Positions 59,241-64,000 of a DNA stretch of 64,000 nt are shown piece by piece. The stretch lies in contig NZ_CP045995.1 in the NCBI RefSeq assembly GCF_016899425.1, positions 1,426,001 through 1,490,000 of the forward strand. Direction: 5' to 3'. Position 1 is the first letter of the stretch. The number at the start of each line of letters is the position of its first letter. Under the pieces are notes generated by a model, which made no database searches, had not been told where the DNA came from, and worked only from the letters and a program-made list of their open reading frames with translations. The stretch is from Burkholderia sp. MS389. Lineage in GTDB: Bacteria > Pseudomonadota > Gammaproteobacteria > Burkholderiales > Burkholderiaceae. The position numbers were made by a program, and so were the translations under genes.

Positions 59241-60131
59241 ATGTCACGAAATGTTGGAGTCATCGGCCTCGGCGCGATGGGCCTCGGCGTCGCACGCTCG
59301 CTGCTGCGCGCCGGCCTGCGCGTCCACGCATGCGACGTGCGCGACACCGTGCTGCAGGCGTTCGCCGCCGAAGGCGGCATCGCGTGCGCGACGCCGGCCG
59401 AACTCGGCGCGCAGTGCGACGTCGTCGTCACGCTCGTCGTCAATGCCGCGCAAACGGAAACGGTGCTGTTCGGCGAACACGGCGCGGTCGCCGCGATGAA
59501 GCCGGGCGGCGTCGTGATCGCGAGCGCGACCGTCGCGCCCGAATTCGCGGTCGCGCTCGGCGCGCGCATCGAAGCGGCCGGCCTGCAGATGCTCGACGCG
59601 CCGGTATCCGGCGGCGCCGCGCGCGCGGCCTCCGGCGAGATGACGATGATGACGTCGGGCCCGGCCGCCGCCTATGCGGGCTGCGAGGACGTGCTCGCCG
59701 CGATCGCCGGCAAGGTGTACCGTCTCGGCGACGCGCACGGCATCGGCTCGAAAGTGAAGATCATCAACCAGTTGCTGGCCGGCGTGCATATCGCGGCCGC
59801 CGCCGAGGCGATGGCGCTCGGCCTGCGCGAAGGCGTCGACGCCGACGCGCTGTACGACGTGATCACGCACAGCGCGGGCAATTCGTGGATGTTCGAGAAC
59901 CGCGTGCCGCACATCCTGAACGGCGACTACACGCCGCTGTCGGCCGTCGACATCTTCGTGAAGGATCTCGGCCTCGTGCTCGATACCGCGCGCCGCAGCA
60001 AATTCCCGCTGCCGCTCTCCGCCACCGCGCACCAGATGTTCATGAGCGCGTCGAGCGCCGGCCACGGCGGCGAGGACGATTCCGCCGTGATCAAGACTTT
60101 CCCCGGCATCACGCTGCCGCCCGCCCGCTGA
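59241..60131 (+). CDS. ltnD: L-threonate dehydrogenase LtnD
   Basis: A 296-residue NAD-dependent beta-hydroxyacid dehydrogenase that oxidises L-threonate to 2-oxo-tetronate. GLGAMGLGVARSLLRAG is the NAD motif at the start, DAPVSGGAARAASGEMTMM is the substrate loop and GSKVKIINQLLAG carries the catalytic Lys. AAGG lies before the ATG at 59241. Family resemblance to 3-hydroxyisobutyrate dehydrogenase is general, but the adjoining otnK, otnC and otnI genes fix the threonate assignment. Confidence 0.92.
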   Translation: MSRNVGVIGLGAMGLGVARSLLRAGLRVHACDVRDTVLQAFAAEGGIACATPAELGAQCDVVVTLVVNAAQTETVLFGEHGAVAAMKPGGVVIASATVAPEFAVALGARIEAAGLQMLDAPVSGGAARAASGEMTMMTSGPAAAYAGCEDVLAAIAGKVYRLGDAHGIGSKVKIINQLLAGVHIAAAAEAMALGLREGVDADALYDVITHSAGNSWMFENRVPHILNGDYTPLSAVDIFVKDLGLVLDTARRSKFPLPLSATAHQMFMSASSAGHGGEDDSAVIKTFPGITLPPAR

Positions 60132-60150
60132 TTCGAACGACGTGCCTGCC

Positions 60151-61449
60151 ATGACCGCTTCCGCTTCCCGTCCCCTGCTCGGCTGCATCGCCGACGATTT
60201 CACCGGCGCGACCGATCTCGCGAACATGCTCGTCAAGAGCGGCATGCGCACCGTGCAGACGATCGGCGTGCCCGCCGACGGCGCGACCGACACGATCGCC
60301 GACGCCGACGCGATCGTCGTCGCGCTGAAGTCGCGCACGATCCCCGCCGCCGACGCCGTCGCGCAATCGCTCGCCGCGTACGCATGGTTGCGCACGCAAG
60401 GATGCCGCCAGTTCTTCTTCAAGTACTGCTCGACGTTCGACTCGACCGACGCGGGCAACATCGGGCCGGTGGCCGACGCGCTGCTCGATGCGGCCGGCGG
60501 CGACTTCACGATCGCGTGCCCGGCGTTCCCCGAGAACGGCCGCACGATCTATCGCGGCCACCTGTTCGTCGGCGACGTGCTGCTGAACGAATCGGGGATG
60601 GAGCATCATCCGCTCACGCCGATGCAGGACGCGAACCTCGTACGCGTGCTGCAACGGCAGACGAAGTCGCCGGTCGGCCTGATCCGCTACGACACGATCG
60701 CGCTCGGCGCGGCCGCCGTGCGTGCGCGGATCGACCAGTTGCGCGCGGAAGGCGTGCGCTTCGCGATTGCCGACGCGCTGTCGGACCGCGACCTCTACGT
60801 CCTCGGCGAAGCATGCGCGGGCCTGCCGCTCGTCACCGGCGGCTCCGGCATCGCGCTCGGCCTGCCCGCGAATTTCCGCCGCGCGGAGCAATTGCCCGAG
60901 CGCGACAACGCGGCATCGCTGCCGCGCATCGACGGCCCGTCGGCCGTGCTCGCCGGCAGTGCATCGAAGGCCACCAACGCGCAGGTCGCCGCGTGGCGCG
61001 CGACGCGGCCGAGCTTCCGCATCGATCCGCTCGCGGCGTCGCGCGGCGAGTCCGTCGTCGAGCAAGCGCTCGCCTTTGCGCGCTCGCACCTGCCGCAGCC
61101 CGTGCTGATCTACGCAACGGCCACGCCCGACGAAGTGAAGGCCGTGCAGCAGGCGCTCGGCGTCGACGCGGCCGGCCGTCTCGTCGAAAGCACGCTCGCG
61201 GCGATCGCCCGCGGGCTGCGCGAGCTCGGCGTGCGCAAGTTCGTCGTCGCGGGCGGCGAGACGTCCGGCGCCGTCGTGCAGGCGCTCGACGTGAAGTCGC
61301 TGCAGATCGGCGCGCAGATCGATCCGGGCGTGCCGGCCACGGCCACCATCGACACGCAGCCGCTCGGCCTCGCGCTGAAATCCGGCAACTTCGGCACCAC
61401 GGACTTTTTCGACAAGGCGCTGCGCGCGCTGGATGGAGCCGCACGATGA
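60151..61449 (+). CDS. otnK: 3-Oxo-tetronate kinase OtnK
   Basis: A 432-residue kinase of the DUF1537 family, now known to phosphorylate 3-oxo-tetronate at O4. The N-terminal GCIADDFTGATDLANMLV is the family hallmark, followed by FFKYCSTFDSTDAGNIGPV; the C-terminal ATP-binding half has FVVAGGETSGAVVQAL. A GTG at 60142 is an alternative start. It overlaps otnC by four bases. Confidence 0.93.
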   Translation: MTASASRPLLGCIADDFTGATDLANMLVKSGMRTVQTIGVPADGATDTIADADAIVVALKSRTIPAADAVAQSLAAYAWLRTQGCRQFFFKYCSTFDSTDAGNIGPVADALLDAAGGDFTIACPAFPENGRTIYRGHLFVGDVLLNESGMEHHPLTPMQDANLVRVLQRQTKSPVGLIRYDTIALGAAAVRARIDQLRAEGVRFAIADALSDRDLYVLGEACAGLPLVTGGSGIALGLPANFRRAEQLPERDNAASLPRIDGPSAVLAGSASKATNAQVAAWRATRPSFRIDPLAASRGESVVEQALAFARSHLPQPVLIYATATPDEVKAVQQALGVDAAGRLVESTLAAIARGLRELGVRKFVVAGGETSGAVVQALDVKSLQIGAQIDPGVPATATIDTQPLGLALKSGNFGTTDFFDKALRALDGAAR

Positions 61450-62084
61450 GCGACGAAGCAAAACTGCGCGAAGAGATCTGCGTGGTCGGCGCGAGCCTGT
61501 ATGCGCGCGGCCATGCGGTCGGCAGCGCCGGCAACATCAGCGCGCGTCTGAACGACGGCTGGCTGATCACGCCGACCGACGCGTGCCTCGGCCGGCTCGA
61601 CCCGAACGACATCGCGAAGGTCGGCGCCGACGGCCAGCCCGTATCGGGCGGCAAGCCGTCGAAGACGCTCGCGCTGCATCGCGGCATCTACGCACGCAAC
61701 GCGGAGGCGCACGGCGTCGTCCACACGCATTCGACGCATCTCGTCGCGTTGACGCTCGCGGGCGTGTGGCGCGATACCGACGTGCTGCCGCCGATCACGC
61801 CGTACTACGTGATGAAGGTCGGCCACATTCCGCTGATCCGTTACCGCCGCCCCGGCGACCCGGCCGTCGCGGCCGAAGTCGCGGCGCTGGCCGACCGGGT
61901 GCGCGGCGTGCTGCTCGATCGCCTCGGCCCGGTGATGTGGGGGCCTTCGGTATCGCACGCGTCGTATGCACTCGAGGAACTCGAGGAAACCGCGCGGCTG
62001 TGGCTGATGACGAACCCGAAGCCCGAACCGCTGTCCGACGCCGCGCTCGACGAACTGCGCCAGAGCTTCGGCGCGCGCTGGTAA
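61446..62084 (+). CDS. otnC: 3-Oxo-tetronate 4-phosphate decarboxylase OtnC
   Basis: A 212-residue class II aldolase-type enzyme that turns 3-oxo-tetronate 4-phosphate into dihydroxyacetone phosphate and CO2. GSAGNISARL binds phosphate, HTHSTHLVAL provides zinc His ligands and MWGPSVSHAS carries the third. Length and motifs match the FucA/AraD-like aldolase family. It shares ATGA with otnK. Confidence 0.93.
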   Translation: MSDEAKLREEICVVGASLYARGHAVGSAGNISARLNDGWLITPTDACLGRLDPNDIAKVGADGQPVSGGKPSKTLALHRGIYARNAEAHGVVHTHSTHLVALTLAGVWRDTDVLPPITPYYVMKVGHIPLIRYRRPGDPAVAAEVAALADRVRGVLLDRLGPVMWGPSVSHASYALEELEETARLWLMTNPKPEPLSDAALDELRQSFGARW

Positions 62085-62212
62085 CGCACCGCGACCCAAT
62101 CATGCAGTAGTCCGTATCGATTTATCTACCCGCCGTGTGCGCGGGCCTTTCCGTCAGCACACACGACTGGCGGCGTACGCGCCGCCGGCACATAACATCA
62201 TTGGAGACGACG

Positions 62213-63538
62213 ATGACTGCTCTCGACGCGGCCGCAAGCCGCTCGCCCGCCGCGGCCGCCCAATCGGGCGAACTCGACCGCACCTACAAGAAAGTGTTCT
62301 GGCGCATCGTGCCGTTCCTGATGCTCTGCTACGTGGTCGCGTATCTCGACCGCGTGAACGTCGGCTTTGCCAAGCTGCAGATGTCGCAGGATCTCGCGTT
62401 CAGCGAAACCGTATTCGGCCTCGGCGCGGGGATTTTCTTTCTTGGCTACTTTCTGTTCGAACTGCCGAGCAACCTGCTGATGCACCGCCTCGGCGCGCGC
62501 ATCTGGATCGCGCGGATCATGATCACGTGGGGGCTGCTGTCCGCGCTGTTCGCGTTCGTGCAGACGCCGACGCAGTTCTACGTGCTGCGGTTCCTGCTCG
62601 GGCTCGCGGAAGCCGGTTTCTATCCGGGCGTTATCCTGTACCTCACGTACTGGTTCCCGTCGCATCGCCGCGCGAAGATCATCGCGGTGTTCATGTCCGC
62701 GATTCCGGTGTCGGGCATCTTCGGCAACCCGCTGTCGGGCTGGATCATGGAGCGCTTCCACGGCGGCTCGGGCTTCCACGGCTGGCAATGGATGTTCATG
62801 ATCGAGGCCGTGCCGGCCGTGCTTATCGGCATCGCGACGATCCTGTATCTCGACAACAGCATCCGCGGCGCGAAGTGGCTCGACGAGCGCGAGAAGCAGT
62901 TGCTCGAGGACGAAATCGCCGCGCAGCCGCAGGAACAGCAGCAGCACGGCCATTCGCTGAAGGCCGTGTTCTCGGACCCGCGCATGTGGTGGATGTCGCT
63001 GATCTACTTCGCATTCGTCACCGGCCAGTACGGGCTCACGTTCTGGATGCCGACGCTCGTCAAATCGACCGGCATCACCGATACGCTGCAGATCGGCCTG
63101 CTGTCGGCGATTCCGTTCGTCGTCGCGATCGTCGTGATGAACCTGTTCGGCCACAGCGCGGACAAGCGCCGCGAACGCCGCTGGCACCTGATCGTGCCGG
63201 CGCTGATGGGCGCGGTCGGGTTTGCGGTCGCCGCGTCGTACTCGCACAATACGGCAGTGTCGATCGTGTTCCTGTCGCTCGCGGCAGGCGGCGTGCTGAC
63301 CTGCGCGCCGCTGTTCTGGTCGCTGCCGACCGCGTTCCTCGCGGGCTCCGCGGCTGCCGCCGGGATCGCGATCATCAACTCGGTCGGCAATCTCGCCGGT
63401 TTCGCGAGCCCGTACGTGATCGGCTACCTGAAGGACGCCACGCACAGCACTGCGTCCGGCATGTACGTGCTCGCGGCGATGCTCGTGATCGGCGCGATCG
63501 CCGTGTGGCTCACGCCGCCCAAGCTCGTGAACCGCTGA
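62213..63538 (+). CDS. MFS transporter, anion:cation symporter family (threonate uptake)
   Basis: A 441-residue, 12-helix major facilitator of the ACS/tartrate-hexuronate type. Helix 1-2 reads LCYVVAYLDRVNVGFAKLQM and the loop after helix 4 has LAEAGFYPGVILYLTYWFP, both family hallmarks. It lies inside the threonate cluster between otnC and otnI, so threonate or a related aldonate is the likely substrate. GGAGAC lies 6 bases before the ATG. Confidence 0.93.
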   Translation: MTALDAAASRSPAAAAQSGELDRTYKKVFWRIVPFLMLCYVVAYLDRVNVGFAKLQMSQDLAFSETVFGLGAGIFFLGYFLFELPSNLLMHRLGARIWIARIMITWGLLSALFAFVQTPTQFYVLRFLLGLAEAGFYPGVILYLTYWFPSHRRAKIIAVFMSAIPVSGIFGNPLSGWIMERFHGGSGFHGWQWMFMIEAVPAVLIGIATILYLDNSIRGAKWLDEREKQLLEDEIAAQPQEQQQHGHSLKAVFSDPRMWWMSLIYFAFVTGQYGLTFWMPTLVKSTGITDTLQIGLLSAIPFVVAIVVMNLFGHSADKRRERRWHLIVPALMGAVGFAVAASYSHNTAVSIVFLSLAAGGVLTCAPLFWSLPTAFLAGSAAAAGIAIINSVGNLAGFASPYVIGYLKDATHSTASGMYVLAAMLVIGAIAVWLTPPKLVNR

Positions 63539-63567
63539 TCCGCCGCCGGCCGATTCATCATTCGACG

Positions 63568-63586
63568 CGGGGCGCGCGGCGCCCCG
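63568..63586 (+). repeat. Intercistronic hairpin before otnI
   Basis: An 8-bp GC stem (63568-63575 with 63579-63586) and 3-base loop lie between the transporter and otnI. With no T-run it may only reduce otnI expression or protect the upstream message. Confidence 0.4.
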
Positions 63587-63613
63587 CCCCATTCATTCAC
63601 AGGACCCGCTGCC

Positions 63614-64000
63614 ATGCCACGCTTCGCCGCCAACCTCTCGATGATGTACACCGAGCATGCGTTTCTCGACCGCTTCGGCGCTGCCGCCCGCGACGGCTTC
63701 AAGGCCGTCGAGTACCTGTTCCCGTACGACTTCGCCGCCGAGGACATCCGCGCGCGCCTCGACGCGCACGGCCTCGAACAGGCGCTGTTCAACGCGCCGC
63801 CGGGCGACTGGGCCGCGGGCGAACGCGGCATTGCATCGCTGCCGGGCCGCGAGGACGAATTTCGCCGCGGCATCGACCAAGCGCTCGACTATGCGCGCGT
63901 GATCGGCAACAAGAAGCTGCACGTGATGGCCGGCATGGTGCCGCCGGGCGCCGACCGCGCACGCCATCGCGATACGTATCTGACGAACCTGCGTCATGCG
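63614..64000 (+). CDS. otnI: 2-Oxo-tetronate isomerase OtnI (partial, cut by window end)
   Basis: The first 129 codons of a hydroxypyruvate isomerase-like TIM-barrel enzyme: [32 protein letters not shown] and a Gly-rich [17 protein letters not shown]. OtnI converts 2-oxo-tetronate to 3-oxo-tetronate between LtnD and OtnK. The gene runs off the right edge; full members have about 260 residues. Confidence 0.92.
   Translation, partial: MPRFAANLSMMYTEHAFLDRFGAAARDGFKAVEYLFPYDFAAEDIRARLDAHGLEQALFNAPPGDWAAGERGIASLPGREDEFRRGIDQALDYARVIGNKKLHVMAGMVPPGADRARHRDTYLTNLRHA

Overview
The window reads as a high-GC chromosome segment of a Burkholderia species, most likely the B. cepacia complex. The basis is family-level similarity of many genes: the sarcosine oxidase, threonate, PBP1C/alpha-2-macroglobulin and Arr genes, the porin type and the codon use. 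Species and replicon cannot be fixed from sequence reading alone. No rRNA, tRNA, CRISPR array, insertion sequence or prophage was seen.

Layout. (1) 1-9,060: a cupin gene, an ABC-2 exporter, an MFS transporter with a structured leader, a YciI-like gene, a DinB gene with a very long perfect hairpin at its start, a truncated alpha/beta hydrolase, a secreted esterase, small unknown genes, and a divergent pair made of an unknown protein and an HTH protein. (2) 9,061-24,318: a PQQ/alcohol-oxidation region. It holds pqqABCDE (minus strand), an AcoR-type sigma-54 activator, a hydrolase, a TonB-dependent receptor, a divergent PQQ alcohol dehydrogenase with the lanthanide-type Asp, a fused XoxJ-like/XoxG-like protein, a HiPIP and an RpoD-like sigma factor. 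(3) 24,507-29,458: acetyl-CoA synthetase behind a consensus sigma-54 promoter, a porin and a soluble chemoreceptor. (4) 29,466-40,337: PBP1C and a thioester alpha-2-macroglobulin, an orphan LolC/E-type permease and an unknown gene. (5) 40,890-49,702: a lipoprotein peptidase/esterase, a NUDIX remnant, a 2-hydroxyacid dehydrogenase, a four-gene osmoprotectant ABC transporter, Arr (rifamycin ADP-ribosyltransferase), a lytic transglycosylase and an LprI-like protein. (6) 49,884-58,288: sdaA-soxBDAG-folB with a divergent GlxA/GbdR-type regulator. (7) 58,360-64,000: a GntR regulator with the L-threonate pathway ltnD-otnK-otnC-MFS-otnI; otnI is cut by the window end.

The most interesting part is region 2. 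Sigma-54 type -24/-12 boxes lie before pqqA, before the TonB receptor, before the alcohol dehydrogenase and before acs. A 21-bp dyad, GGTGT-N11-ACACC, occurs as two abutting copies upstream of pqqA. It occurs again, with a weaker partner, midway between the facing promoters of the receptor and the dehydrogenase. The AcoR-type activator gene lies directly beside the pqq copies. I read this as one regulon that makes the PQQ cofactor, the probably lanthanide-dependent dehydrogenase, its electron acceptors, and possibly a metal or metallophore receptor. Acetate formed from ethanol would then be activated by Acs. The periplasmic fusion partner has an unusual acidic, EF-hand-like stretch. The regulon and metal links are inferences from sequence.
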